Positions 25,658 to 34,295 of a stretch of DNA of 64,000 nucleotides are shown here, in pieces. The position numbers were made by a program, and so were the translations under genes. Numbering within the stretch: the first letter of the stretch is position 1; every line of letters begins with the position of its first letter. The notes below the pieces were generated by a model. That model did no database searches. It saw only the letters and a program-made list of their open reading frames with translations, and was not told the DNA's origin. The stretch is from contig NZ_BBYJ01000008.1 of the NCBI RefSeq assembly GCF_001528665.1, positions 248,001-312,000 on the forward strand, read 5' to 3'. Source of the stretch: Microtetraspora malaysiensis. GTDB taxonomy: Bacteria; Actinomycetota; Actinomycetes; Streptosporangiales; Streptosporangiaceae.

Positions 25658-26881
25658 GTGCGCCGTGTTCCCTGGTTCGCCGCACTACGTGTGCTTCTGG
25701 TGGGGCTGACGGCCCTGGTGGCGGTCGGCGCCGCCGTGCTGTACGCCAAGGGCGAGGAGGGCGGCCGCGAAGACGGCGCCAGGCACAGCCTCGCGGACAC
25801 CACGAGATCGACCCCGTCGACCCCCGGCCCCGGCCCCGGCCCCGCGCTTCCCACCGGCTCCCCGGTGCTGGCGGAAGCGGAGATCCGGGCCGCCCCGCCC
25901 CAGCTCATGGCGATCACCACGTCGTCCGTGCCGGACGAGACCGTGCGCAGGGTCGCCGGGCTCAAGGGCGTGCGCAAGGCCGCCGCCGTGGACGGGGGGA
26001 CCGTCCACATCGCGGGCAACCCGCTGCAGCTGCTCGCCGTCGATCCGGCGACCTTCCGTTCCTGGACGCCGCAACCGGTGGCGGAGCACCCCGAGGTGTG
26101 GAGCGCGCTGAGCCGGGGCGAGCTGGTGGCCGACGCGGAGACGGTCCGGCGGCTCGGCATGAACCTCGGCGCGCAGTATCAGGTCGACGGCGGCCCCCGG
26201 CTGCGCCTCGCCGCCTCCGCCGCGCTCGGGCTGCCCGCCGTGGACGGGCTGATCAGCACGGACCTGGGGCGGAGCTTCGGGTTCTCCCCGGGCGTGGTCG
26301 TCCTGATCCACGGAGCGTCACCGGACGCCCGCCGGGTGAAGCGCGTGCTCGGAGCGAAGGCGCACATCCTCGCCGTACAGCCCGGAAAGCGGGAGAAGAC
26401 GACGAGCGAGAAGAAGGCCGGGAAGACCGCGAAGACCGGCGGGAAGACCGGAGGTGGGACGAGCACGGGCGGCGGAGGCACCGGGCAGGGTCTCGTGGGA
26501 CGGCCGGCGAGCTATCTGGAGCTCTACCGGCGCTCAGCCGGGGTGTGCCCCGGGCTGTCCTGGTCCGTGCTCGCCGCGATCGGGCAGGTGGAGAGCGGGC
26601 ACGGGCGCAACAACGGCCCCTCCTCGGCGGGCGCGCTCGGTCCGATGCAGTTCATGCCCGCCACCTGGAAGACGTACGGCGTGGACGGTGACGGCGACGG
26701 CAAGGCCGACATCTGGAGCGCCTACGACGCCGTCCCGTCGGCGGCCAAGTACCTCTGCGCCAACGGGGCCGCCAAGGGCGGGGAGAAGCTCAGGAAGGCC
26801 GTCTGGTTCTACAACCACTCCTGGGACTACGTGAACAGGGTCCTCGGCCTCGCGGAGGCGTACGCGCGGGCCTACAGCTGA
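25658..26881 (+). CDS. Membrane-anchored lytic transglycosylase (SLT fold)
   Basis: 407 residues: a signal-anchor helix (about 8-30), an extracytoplasmic domain (about 70-245), a Lys/Gly-rich linker (245-280), and a C-terminal SLT-like catalytic domain. The domain has SWSVLAAIGQVESGHG with the catalytic Glu at E312, then GALGPMQFMPATWKTYG and WSAYDAVPSAAKYLC. This is the architecture of actinobacterial peptidoglycan lytic transglycosylases acting in the wall. The N-terminal domain resembles the extracellular module found with FtsX-type proteins only loosely, so I leave it unnamed. Start is GTG 25658. Confidence 0.85.
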   Translation: MRRVPWFAALRVLLVGLTALVAVGAAVLYAKGEEGGREDGARHSLADTTRSTPSTPGPGPGPALPTGSPVLAEAEIRAAPPQLMAITTSSVPDETVRRVAGLKGVRKAAAVDGGTVHIAGNPLQLLAVDPATFRSWTPQPVAEHPEVWSALSRGELVADAETVRRLGMNLGAQYQVDGGPRLRLAASAALGLPAVDGLISTDLGRSFGFSPGVVVLIHGASPDARRVKRVLGAKAHILAVQPGKREKTTSEKKAGKTAKTGGKTGGGTSTGGGGTGQGLVGRPASYLELYRRSAGVCPGLSWSVLAAIGQVESGHGRNNGPSSAGALGPMQFMPATWKTYGVDGDGDGKADIWSAYDAVPSAAKYLCANGAAKGGEKLRKAVWFYNHSWDYVNRVLGLAEAYARAYS

Positions 26882-26896
26882 CCGGGGCCGGTCAGC
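26877..26896. terminator. Bidirectional hairpin overlapping both stop codons
   Basis: GCTGACC (26877-26883) and GGTCAGC (26890-26896) pair around a 6-nt loop. The hairpin spans the stop of the transglycosylase (26879-26881) and the stop of hemH (26892-26894), which converge 10 bp apart. Confidence 0.4.
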
Positions 26897-27887
26897 GGGG
26901 GCGCCGTGCGGGGGCCGGGCAGCAGGTCGCCGGGCACGGGGCCGGCTCGGGCTCGGCCATCAGCTCGGAGATCATCCGGACGAATCGGGGGTGCGTCCCC
27001 GCGGTGGCCGCCCGGGCGAGCGGCAGGCCGAGCCGCTCCGCGAGGGCCGTGGCCTCGACGTCGAGGTCGTAGACGACCTCCATGTGATCGGAGACGAAGC
27101 CGATCGGCACCAGGACGACCGCCTCCGTGCCCGCCGCGTGCAGCTCCTCCAGGTGGTCGCAGACGTCGGGCTCCAGCCACGGGACCTGCGGCGGGCCGCT
27201 GCGGCTCTGCCACACGAGGTCCCAGGGCCGGTCCGCGGCGACCTCGGCCGCCACGAGCGAGGCCGTACGGCGCAGGCCCGCCTCGTAGGCGCCCCCGGCC
27301 GGTCCGGCGGTCTCTGCCATCGAGATCGGGATGCTGTGCGCGGTGAACACCAGCCGCGCCCGGTCCCGCAGCCCCTCGGGGAGCCGTTCCAGGGCCGCGC
27401 GCGTGTGGTCCGTCATCGCGGCGACGAAGCCCGGGTGGTCGAAGAAGTGGCGCAGCTTCACGATCTCCGGCGCCCCCGGCACCGCCGCCGTGGCCCGCTC
27501 GATGTCCTCGATGTACTGCCGGCAGCTCGAATACGAGCGGTGCGCGGACGTGACGAAGGCGGCCGCCCGGCGCACGCCGTCGGCGGCCATCTGGCGAACG
27601 GTGTCCTCCAGGAAGGGGTGCCAGTGGCGGTTGCCCCAGTAGACCGGGAGGTCCACGTCCAGCGCCGCGATCAGGTCCCGGCACTGCTGGTTGATCGGGC
27701 TGACCCCGCCGAAGCGCTGGTAGTGCGCCTCCACCTCCAGCAGCCGCTCGCGCGGCACCCCGCGCCCGCGTACGACGTGCTCCAGGAAGGGCATCACGTC
27801 CTCGGGCTTCTCCGGTCCGCCGAAGGACACGACGAGCAGCGCGTCGTAGCGCGGGGCCAGCCCGCCCTCAGGTGTCAGATCGCCCAT
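26892..27887 (-). CDS. hemH: Ferrochelatase (coproporphyrin-type in Actinobacteria)
   Basis: 331 residues. The N-terminus YDALLVVSFGGPEKPEDV, the substrate-site region HRSYSSCRQY and VFTAHSIPISM (catalytic His about residue 182) identify the family. Three cysteines near the end (PCPATCCPAP, about 319-327) together with an internal Cys could hold the [2Fe-2S] cluster seen in some ferrochelatases. In Actinobacteria this enzyme inserts Fe into coproporphyrin III rather than protoporphyrin IX (family knowledge). It is not clustered with other haem genes here. Confidence 0.93.
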   Translation of the reverse strand: MGDLTPEGGLAPRYDALLVVSFGGPEKPEDVMPFLEHVVRGRGVPRERLLEVEAHYQRFGGVSPINQQCRDLIAALDVDLPVYWGNRHWHPFLEDTVRQMAADGVRRAAAFVTSAHRSYSSCRQYIEDIERATAAVPGAPEIVKLRHFFDHPGFVAAMTDHTRAALERLPEGLRDRARLVFTAHSIPISMAETAGPAGGAYEAGLRRTASLVAAEVAADRPWDLVWQSRSGPPQVPWLEPDVCDHLEELHAAGTEAVVLVPIGFVSDHMEVVYDLDVEATALAERLGLPLARAATAGTHPRFVRMISELMAEPEPAPCPATCCPAPARRPR

Positions 27888-28045
27888 CGCTCCCCGCCCG
27901 ATCAGCTTCGCCGTACCGGCCGTTCGCCGGCCCGGGTCTCACAGATTATGCGGCCATGTCTCCGGCCGGTCTCGCGGACCGCCCCCGCCGCCGGTGGGCG
28001 GTCAATCGCCTTGGTCACCACAGATGATCGGGGTAGGTTCGATCG

Positions 28046-30046
28046 GTGAGTCATTTCCGGGATATGAGTGAATACGTCGCCCTGCCGCGCGTGCTGTCGC
28101 TGCGGCTCTCCCCGGACGGGACCCGGCTGGTGTCCGTGGTTCAGTCCCTCAATCCGGACAAGAAGTCGTACGGCACCGCCCTTTGGGAGATCCCCCTGGA
28201 CCCCGAGGGCCGCCCCCACCGGCTGACTCGGTCCGCCAAGGGCGAGGCCGGCGCCGATTTCACCCCCGACGGCGAGGTGCTCTTCGTCTCGCGGCGCCCC
28301 GACGAGACGGTCAAGGACGAAGGGGAGGAAGTCCCGGCGCTGTGGCTGCTGCCCGAGTGCGGAGAGCCGCGGCGGATCGCCGAGCGTCCGGGTGGCGTCA
28401 CCGGCGTCCACGCGGCCGGCGGCACGATCGTGTACAGCGCCGACGTCCTTCCGGGTGACGCCGCCACCGAGGGCGAGCGCCGCAAGGCCCGCAAGGAGGC
28501 CGGGGCCAGCGCGATCCTGCACGAGAGCTACCCCGTCCGCTACTGGGACCACGACCTCGGCCCCGGCCAGACCCGGCTCTTCGCGGCGCGCGCGGGAGCC
28601 GCGCCGGACCGGCTGGACGCGCGCGACCTGACGCCCGAGCCGGGCAAGGCGCTCGAACTGTCGTCGTTCGCGGTGACGCCCGACGGCCGCACCGTCGTCA
28701 CCACCTGGAACGTCCCGCTCGCCGGCGGCATGCGGCGCTCCGAGATCGTCGCCATCGACCTGGACGCCGACGCCGGAGCGGAGGGGGTGGGCCGCAGGGT
28801 GCTCGCCGCCTCCGACACCCACGACTTCGGCGGGCCGGTCGCCGTCTCGCCCGACGGCCGGTACGTCGCCTGCACTCGGGAGCGGCACTCGACCGAGGAG
28901 CTGTCGACCGCGTTCGAGCTGTGGGTCATCGACCTGGAGACCGGCGAGGGACGGGCGCTCGGCGGCGAGCTGTTCCCGCAGGACATCGTCTGGGCGCCCT
29001 CCTCGGACGCGATCTTCTTCGTCGCCGACCACCAGGGCCGCCGGCCGATCTTCCGGGTGTCCCTGGACGGGGACGGCACGGCCGTCCGCGTCACCCCGGA
29101 CAACGGCGCCTACATTGAGCTCTGCCCGGCGGCCGACGGATCGGTCTACGCGCTGCGGAGCGCCGTGGACTCCCCGGCCGTGCCGGTGCGGGTCGCCCCC
29201 GACGGCGACGTGACCCGGCTGCCGTCCCCGGCCCCCGAGCTGGAGCTGCCCGGCACGCTGACCGAGGTCAGCGCCGTCGCCGAGGACGGCACCGAGATCC
29301 GCGGCTGGCTGGTCCTGCCCACGGGCGCGAGCGCGGAGAACCCCGCTCCGTTCCTGCTGTGGATCCACGGCGGCCCCGTTTCGAGCTGGAACGACTGGTC
29401 CTGGCGCTGGAACCCGTGGATCATGGCCGAGCAGGGGTACGCGGTGCTGCTGCCCGACCCGTGCCTGTCCACCGGGTACGGCCAGGCGATGATCGACCGC
29501 GGCTGGGCGAACTGGGGCCCGGTCACCCACGCCGACCTGATGGCGATCACCGACGAGTGCCTCAAGCTGCCCGAGATCGACGAGCAGCGGATCGCGGCGA
29601 TGGGCGGGTCGTTCGGCGGCTACATGGCCAACTGGGTCGCCGGGCACACCGACCGGTTCCAGGCGATCGTCACCCATGCCTCCCTGTGGAACCTGGACCA
29701 GTTCGCGGGCACGACCGACGCCTCGATGTACTGGGAACGCGAGTTCGGCCGGCAGGGCCACGAGCGGTACGCGCGGCTCTCCCCGCACAACTCGCTCGGC
29801 GAGATCAGGACGCCGATGCTCGTGATCCACGGCGACAAGGACTACCGGGTCCCCATCGGGGAGGGTCTGCGGCTCTGGTGGGACCTGCAGCGCTCCGGCG
29901 TCGAGTCCAAGTTCCTCTACTTCCCGGACGAGAACCACTGGGTGCTCAAGCCGGGGAACGCCGTGGTCTGGTACCAGACCGTGCTGGCCTTCCTCGCCCA
30001 GCACGTCCTCGGAGAGGAGTGGGCGCGCCCCGCCTCGCTGGAGTGA
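28046..30046 (+). CDS. S9-family prolyl oligopeptidase/acylaminoacyl-type peptidase
   Basis: 666 residues: an N-terminal beta-propeller (about 1-390, with repeated SPDG/TPDG blade motifs) and a C-terminal alpha/beta hydrolase domain. The nucleophile is S522 in GGSFGGY, the acid D599 in HGDKDYRVP and the base H631 in DENHW. No signal peptide is seen, so it is cytoplasmic. GTG 28046 is annotated; an ATG 18 nt downstream is an alternative. It is divergent from hemH. Confidence 0.92.
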   Translation: MSHFRDMSEYVALPRVLSLRLSPDGTRLVSVVQSLNPDKKSYGTALWEIPLDPEGRPHRLTRSAKGEAGADFTPDGEVLFVSRRPDETVKDEGEEVPALWLLPECGEPRRIAERPGGVTGVHAAGGTIVYSADVLPGDAATEGERRKARKEAGASAILHESYPVRYWDHDLGPGQTRLFAARAGAAPDRLDARDLTPEPGKALELSSFAVTPDGRTVVTTWNVPLAGGMRRSEIVAIDLDADAGAEGVGRRVLAASDTHDFGGPVAVSPDGRYVACTRERHSTEELSTAFELWVIDLETGEGRALGGELFPQDIVWAPSSDAIFFVADHQGRRPIFRVSLDGDGTAVRVTPDNGAYIELCPAADGSVYALRSAVDSPAVPVRVAPDGDVTRLPSPAPELELPGTLTEVSAVAEDGTEIRGWLVLPTGASAENPAPFLLWIHGGPVSSWNDWSWRWNPWIMAEQGYAVLLPDPCLSTGYGQAMIDRGWANWGPVTHADLMAITDECLKLPEIDEQRIAAMGGSFGGYMANWVAGHTDRFQAIVTHASLWNLDQFAGTTDASMYWEREFGRQGHERYARLSPHNSLGEIRTPMLVIHGDKDYRVPIGEGLRLWWDLQRSGVESKFLYFPDENHWVLKPGNAVVWYQTVLAFLAQHVLGEEWARPASLE

Positions 30047-30071
30047 CCGGGCCACCGCCCCCGCGTCGTAC

Positions 30072-30101
30072 GCCCCGCCGGTCCACGCGGACCGGCGGGG
30101 C
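30072..30101 (+). terminator. Rho-independent-like terminator after the S9 peptidase
   Basis: A perfect 13-bp stem (GCCCCGCCGGTCC, 30072-30084, with its complement at 30089-30101) closes an ACGC loop and is followed by GGTTCTTGT. It sits 26 bp after the stop codon. Confidence 0.6.
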
Positions 30102-30285
30102 GGTTCTTGTCCGGCTACCCCGCTGAGACCGGGCGCCGATTCCCGGTACGCCATCCGGTCTCCGTGCGCGCCTGCCTCCCGGCCGCGCCTGCCCCGCAGG
30201 CCGATCTGGGAGGATGCCTCAAGTGGCCCTTAGTCACGAAATTTCAGGACTTGACGTGATCGGACCGAGGAGGGGGCGGGTCAGG

Positions 30286-31116
30286 ATGGCCGAGGAACGG
30301 GGCGCACCCGACCAGGCGGAGTTGCTGGCACTTGCGGTGATCATCGCCGAGGAGGCGGGCCGGATGCTCGTCGCCAAACGGCCGGCCCGGCCGGAGGTGG
30401 TCGAGACCAAGACCAGCCCCACCGACGTCGTCACCGCGCTCGACCGCGCCGCCGAGGAACTGATCCGGGCCCGCATCGCCGCGGCCAGGCCGTACGACGC
30501 GGTGCTGGGCGAGGAGGGCGGCGACACTCCCGGCACGGGCGGCGCCCGCTGGGTCGTCGATCCCATCGACGGCACGGTGAACTTCCTGTACGGCCTGCCC
30601 GACTGGGCGGTCAGCATCGCCGTCGAGGTGGACGGCGAGATCGTCGCGGGGGCGGTGAGCGTCCCGCAGCGCGGCGAGCTCTACTCCGCGGCCAAGGGCG
30701 GCGGCGCCTGGCTGGGCGGCGAGCGGCTGCGGTGCAACACCGGGGTCGAGCTGGGGCGGGCACTGGTCGCGACCGGGTTCGGGTACGCCGCCGCCCGCCG
30801 CGCGGTGCAGGCCGAGGTGCTGGCGCACGTGCTGCCGCGCGTCCGCGACATCCGCAGAGGCGGGTCCTGCGCCGTCGATCTCTGCTCGGTCGCCGCCGGC
30901 CGGGTGGACGCCTACTACGAGCGCGGCACCCACTACTGGGACCACGCCGCCGCCGGGCTGATCGCCACCGAGGCGGGCGCCCGCATCGGTGGCCTGCGCG
31001 GCAAGCCGCACGGCACGGACATGCTGGTGTGCGCCGCCCCCGGCCTGTTCGAGGAGCTGGACGGCCTGCTCGCGCCGCTCGACCCCGAACGCGACACCCC
31101 CGCCGGTCGGGAGTGA
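30286..31116 (+). CDS. Inositol monophosphatase family protein
   Basis: 276 residues. Metal-binding motifs are complete: LGEEGG supplies the Glu pair, WVVDPIDGTVNF supplies D92, I94 and D95, and THYWDHAAAGLIATEAGA is the C-terminal signature. ATG 30286 (MAEERGAPDQ) is preferred, as GGAGGGGG lies about 10 nt ahead; the frame is open further upstream. Members dephosphorylate inositol phosphates, histidinol phosphate, fructose-1,6-bisphosphate or PAP; the sequence does not settle which. Acts in the cytoplasm with Mg2+. Confidence 0.9.
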   Translation: MAEERGAPDQAELLALAVIIAEEAGRMLVAKRPARPEVVETKTSPTDVVTALDRAAEELIRARIAAARPYDAVLGEEGGDTPGTGGARWVVDPIDGTVNFLYGLPDWAVSIAVEVDGEIVAGAVSVPQRGELYSAAKGGGAWLGGERLRCNTGVELGRALVATGFGYAAARRAVQAEVLAHVLPRVRDIRRGGSCAVDLCSVAAGRVDAYYERGTHYWDHAAAGLIATEAGARIGGLRGKPHGTDMLVCAAPGLFEELDGLLAPLDPERDTPAGRE

Positions 31117-31146
31117 CGGCAGGACGGCGATGAGAACACGATGAAA

Positions 31147-31188
31147 GACGACGCGGGGACCCGCCTTTCGGCGGGTCCCCGCGTCGTC
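31147..31188. terminator. Strong bidirectional terminator hairpin
   Basis: A perfect 19-bp stem (31147-31165 with 31170-31188) closes a TTTC tetraloop between the convergent monophosphatase and 54-residue gene. It starts 31 bp after one stop and ends 9 bp before the other. Confidence 0.75.
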
Positions 31189-31196
31189 GAGGGGGG

Positions 31197-31361
31197 TTAT
31201 CGCTCGATGGCGATGCCGTGATCGACGGCCAGACGGCGCAGGTCCTCGATCTCGGCGGTGAGGGTGTCGGCGAGGAAGTCGTCCCCGTTCGCCGTGGCTT
31301 CCTGGAGACCCTTGTAGGCCTGGTTGAGCCGGGTTTCGATCGTGGTCGTGAACTCGCCCAT
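31197..31361 (-). CDS. 54-residue conserved-looking cytoplasmic protein, unknown
   Basis: ATG 31361 (MGEFTTTIETRLNQAYKGL) is preceded by AAGG 6-8 nt upstream. The product is mostly helical, acidic, and has no signal or membrane segment: two amphipathic helices (about 5-22 and 27-45) separated by NGDD. It looks like a helical hairpin and may dimerise. No family name is recognised. It is divergent from a two-component regulator gene 243 bp away and could be in its regulon (inference). Confidence 0.65.
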   Translation of the reverse strand: MGEFTTTIETRLNQAYKGLQEATANGDDFLADTLTAEIEDLRRLAVDHGIAIER

Positions 31362-31604
31362 ACTCACCTTCTTTCTCAGGGGGCGAAAAGGTGCCGGTCG
31401 GCCCCGGTGCCGGATCCTGGGGAGAGCATGGCCCTTCCCCGGCACACGGCAGAGGGGTGTAGACCAGCCTTACCCACGCCGGGGGAGCTCTCAAACCACC
31501 CAATACTTGTGCTCTACGTCACGTAGAGCTGAGGGACCGCTTACCGTCGACTTACGTCCAACCAGGTCACAATGAGGGCCTGAGACCTTTCGAGGAGGAC
31601 TTGC

Positions 31605-32258
31605 ATGCGCGTGCTTGTGGTGGAGGACGAACGCGTCATGGCGGACGCGATCGCCACCGGGCTCCGTCGTGAGGCGATGGCCGTGGACGTCGCCTACGAC
31701 GGCGCGGCCGCCCTGGAGAAGACCGGTTACATCGACTATGACGTGATCGTGCTCGACCGTGACCTGCCCAAGGTCCACGGCGACGAGGTCGCGCGCCGCC
31801 TGGTCGCCCAGCGGTCGGCCTCCAGGATCATCATGCTGACCGCCTCTGGCGAGGTCGACGACAAGATCGAGGGCCTGGAGCTGGGCGCCGACGACTACCT
31901 GGCCAAGCCGTTCGCGTTCATGGAGCTGGTGGCGCGGGTGCGCGCGCTCGGCCGCCGCTCGGCCCCGGCGCTGCCGCCGGTGCTCGAACGCGCGGGCATA
32001 CGATTGGACCCGGGCAAGCGCCTGGTGACCAGGGATGGCAATGAGGTCTCCCTCACCAAGAAGGAGTTCGCCGTCCTGGAGGAGCTGATGCGCGCCGAGG
32101 GCGCGGTCGTCAGCCAGGAGGATCTCCTCGACAAGGCGTGGGACGAGCACATCGACCCGTTCACCAACGTGGTCCGCGTGACCATGATGACGCTGCGCAA
32201 GAAGCTCGGTGAGCCCCAGATCATCGAGACCGTGCCGGGAGTTGGATACCGACTGTGA
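31605..32258 (+). CDS. OmpR/PhoB-type response regulator
   Basis: 217 residues: a receiver domain with the phospho-acceptor D51 (VIVLDRDLP), acidic pocket E7-D8, and switch Lys in DDYLAKPF; then a C-terminal winged helix (about 125-217, VSLTKKEFAVLEELM and VRVTMMTLRKKLGEPQIIETVPGVGYRL). GAGGAGG (31592-31598) precedes ATG 31605. The stop overlaps the kinase start by 4 nt (GTGA), so they form an operon. Target genes are not evident; the divergent 54-residue gene is one candidate. Confidence 0.95.
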   Translation: MRVLVVEDERVMADAIATGLRREAMAVDVAYDGAAALEKTGYIDYDVIVLDRDLPKVHGDEVARRLVAQRSASRIIMLTASGEVDDKIEGLELGADDYLAKPFAFMELVARVRALGRRSAPALPPVLERAGIRLDPGKRLVTRDGNEVSLTKKEFAVLEELMRAEGAVVSQEDLLDKAWDEHIDPFTNVVRVTMMTLRKKLGEPQIIETVPGVGYRL

Positions 32259-33718
32259 CCGAGCCGTACGAGCCTGCGAAGGACGACGCGGACGCCGCCC
32301 GGGGGTCCTCCTCGGGCTCGGACGGCACCGCCGCCACGCCCGCCCCGACCCAGGGAAGCCAGGGCGGACGGGAACCCCAAGGGGCTTCACAACCGCGTAT
32401 GCGCCTGGGCCGGATGACGTCGGCGATGGGGACCGGGCCCTACCGCACCCAGGTCCCGCCGCCGCCGAGCGGTCCGCCGGTTTGGGACGGCCCGCCGCCG
32501 GTGGAGGCCAACCCGGTGGAGTCCGGACTGCTCGACCAGGTCCGCGCGCTGCCCGGCCGCATGAGCATCCGCTGGCGGTTGACCCTCACGTACGGCGGCC
32601 TGGTCTTCTTCGCGGGCGCGCTGCTCCTCCTGGTCATGTACGTGCTGGTGGGGCAGGCCATCGCCGCCGGATGGCCGACCAAGATCATTGTTTCTAACGG
32701 CCTGCCGCTGGAGTCCTACGACGCGATAAAAGACTGGTACGTGCAGCAACAGGCGGAGATGATCGCTGCCGCGCGGGGCGAGCTGCTGAGACGGTCGTTG
32801 CTTGCGCTGCTGGGCGTGGGGATCCTCGCCCTCGTCCTCGGCTACTTCGTCGCGGACCGGGCGCTGCGACCGGTGAAGAAGATGACCGCCACGGCAAGGA
32901 AGCTCTCCGGCACCTCTCTCGCCCACGAGCGGATCGACCTCCGGGGGCCCGACGACGAGCTGAAGGAGCTGGCGAACACCTTCGACGAGATGCTCACCCG
33001 GCTCAACACGGCCTTCGACGCGCAGCGGCGGTTCGTCGACAACGCCTCCCATGAGCTGCGCACGCCGCTCGCGATCAACCGGACGGTCCTGGAGGTCGCA
33101 CTGTCCGACCCGCACGCGTCCGAGGATCTCCAGGTGCTCGGCCGTACGCTGCTCGGCACCAACGCACGTAACGAACGTCTCATCGAGGGGCTCCTGCTGC
33201 TCGCCCGCAGCGAGCGCGAGCTGTCCGTGCGCAAGCCGGTGGACGTCCAGGAGGTCGCCACGACCGCCGTCGAGCAGCTCGCCTCGTTCGCCGCCGAGCA
33301 CGATGTCGCCGTCGAGCACGATCTCCATCCCGCCCCCGTCACAGGGGATCCGGTCCTGCTCGAACGGTGCGTCTCCAATCTCGTCGAGAACGGGATCAAG
33401 CACAATTCCGGCGCCTCCGGAAAAGTCTGGGTACGGACGGGAATGGTGGACGGGGCCGCCGTTGTTCAGGTCGCCAACACGGGACAGCACGTCCCCGCGT
33501 ATGAGGTGGATGCCATCTTCGAACCGTTCCGCAGACTGAACGCCGACCGGGTGGACTCCGCCAAGGGCGCGGGGCTCGGACTGTCCATCGTGCGGGCGAT
33601 CGTGCGCGCGCACGGCGGCACGGTCACCGCCGTCCCCAGGGACGGAGGCGGCCTCGTGGTGACGGTGCGTCTCCAGGGAGCCGGTGCTCTGGCCGGGACG
33701 ACACTGTCGGCGCGCTGA
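32255..33718 (+). CDS. Membrane sensor histidine kinase
   Basis: 487 residues. After a Pro/Gly-rich cytoplasmic leader (1-100) there are two transmembrane helices (about 115-136 and 183-203) enclosing a short extracellular loop of about 45 residues. Then come a HAMP domain, a HisKA domain with H266 in NASHELRTP, and an HATPase with NLVENGIKHN and GAGLGLSIV. The tiny sensor loop suggests it senses membrane state or a partner protein rather than a bulky ligand (inference). Start GTG overlaps the regulator stop. Confidence 0.94.
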   Translation: MTEPYEPAKDDADAARGSSSGSDGTAATPAPTQGSQGGREPQGASQPRMRLGRMTSAMGTGPYRTQVPPPPSGPPVWDGPPPVEANPVESGLLDQVRALPGRMSIRWRLTLTYGGLVFFAGALLLLVMYVLVGQAIAAGWPTKIIVSNGLPLESYDAIKDWYVQQQAEMIAAARGELLRRSLLALLGVGILALVLGYFVADRALRPVKKMTATARKLSGTSLAHERIDLRGPDDELKELANTFDEMLTRLNTAFDAQRRFVDNASHELRTPLAINRTVLEVALSDPHASEDLQVLGRTLLGTNARNERLIEGLLLLARSERELSVRKPVDVQEVATTAVEQLASFAAEHDVAVEHDLHPAPVTGDPVLLERCVSNLVENGIKHNSGASGKVWVRTGMVDGAAVVQVANTGQHVPAYEVDAIFEPFRRLNADRVDSAKGAGLGLSIVRAIVRAHGGTVTAVPRDGGGLVVTVRLQGAGALAGTTLSAR

Positions 33719-33975
33719 TAGAGCGGCCGCCCCGCACATGTGGTTGGATGTGCCGTCGAACGCGATGGGTCATACCCGCAATACTCTAGTTTTCGCCATA
33801 TTTGGCTAACTGGAGCCTTGCGCGGCATCCCCTCGCGTGTCGGAAGGTTCGGTGATCCGCGAACCGGGGTACCGATTGCAAAATCTCCCGGGAGAAACGG
33901 GCACAAGAACGGCCTTCCAAGCGTTAAAGACGCGCGACCCGCGCGACAGATAGATGAGGGGGATGGAGTACGCAC

Positions 33976-34275
33976 ATGGCTACCGACTACGACAGCCCGC
34001 GCAAGACCGACGATGACCTGAACGAGGACAGCCTCCAGGAGCTTCAGGCGCGGCGGAGCGACAAGTCGTCGGGCAGCATAGACATCGACGAGACGGACCT
34101 CGCCGAGTCGCTTGAGCTGCCGGGAGCGGACCTGTCGAACGAGGAGCTGTCGCTCCGAGTGATCCCGCGCCAGGCCGACGAGTTCACCTGCTCGCGTTGC
34201 TTCCTGGTGCACCACCGCAGCCAGCTGGCCTCAGAGAAGAACGGCCAGCAGATCTGCCGCGAGTGCGCCGCCTAG
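33976..34275 (+). CDS. DUF4193 zinc-ribbon protein
   Basis: 99 residues. The N-terminal two thirds are acidic (DIDETDLAESLELPGADLSNEELSLRV), and the C-terminus has a C-x2-C ... C-x2-C ribbon (FTCSRCFLVHHRSQ, then QQICRECAA). This is the actinobacterial DUF4193 family, near-universal in the phylum and linked to dut in many genomes. The function is not firmly known; a transcription-related role is often supposed. GAGGGGGATGGAG lies upstream. Here dut is 6.7 kb away, separated by otsA and valS. The 257 bp upstream (33719-33975) show no gene. Confidence 0.92.
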   Translation: MATDYDSPRKTDDDLNEDSLQELQARRSDKSSGSIDIDETDLAESLELPGADLSNEELSLRVIPRQADEFTCSRCFLVHHRSQLASEKNGQQICRECAA

Positions 34276-34295
34276 GAGACGCGGGGAGGAGTCCG

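Noticed and set aside
27902-30154. 750-codon minus-strand frame
   Set aside because: Shadow of the S9 peptidase, whose catalytic triad is intact in the opposite strand.
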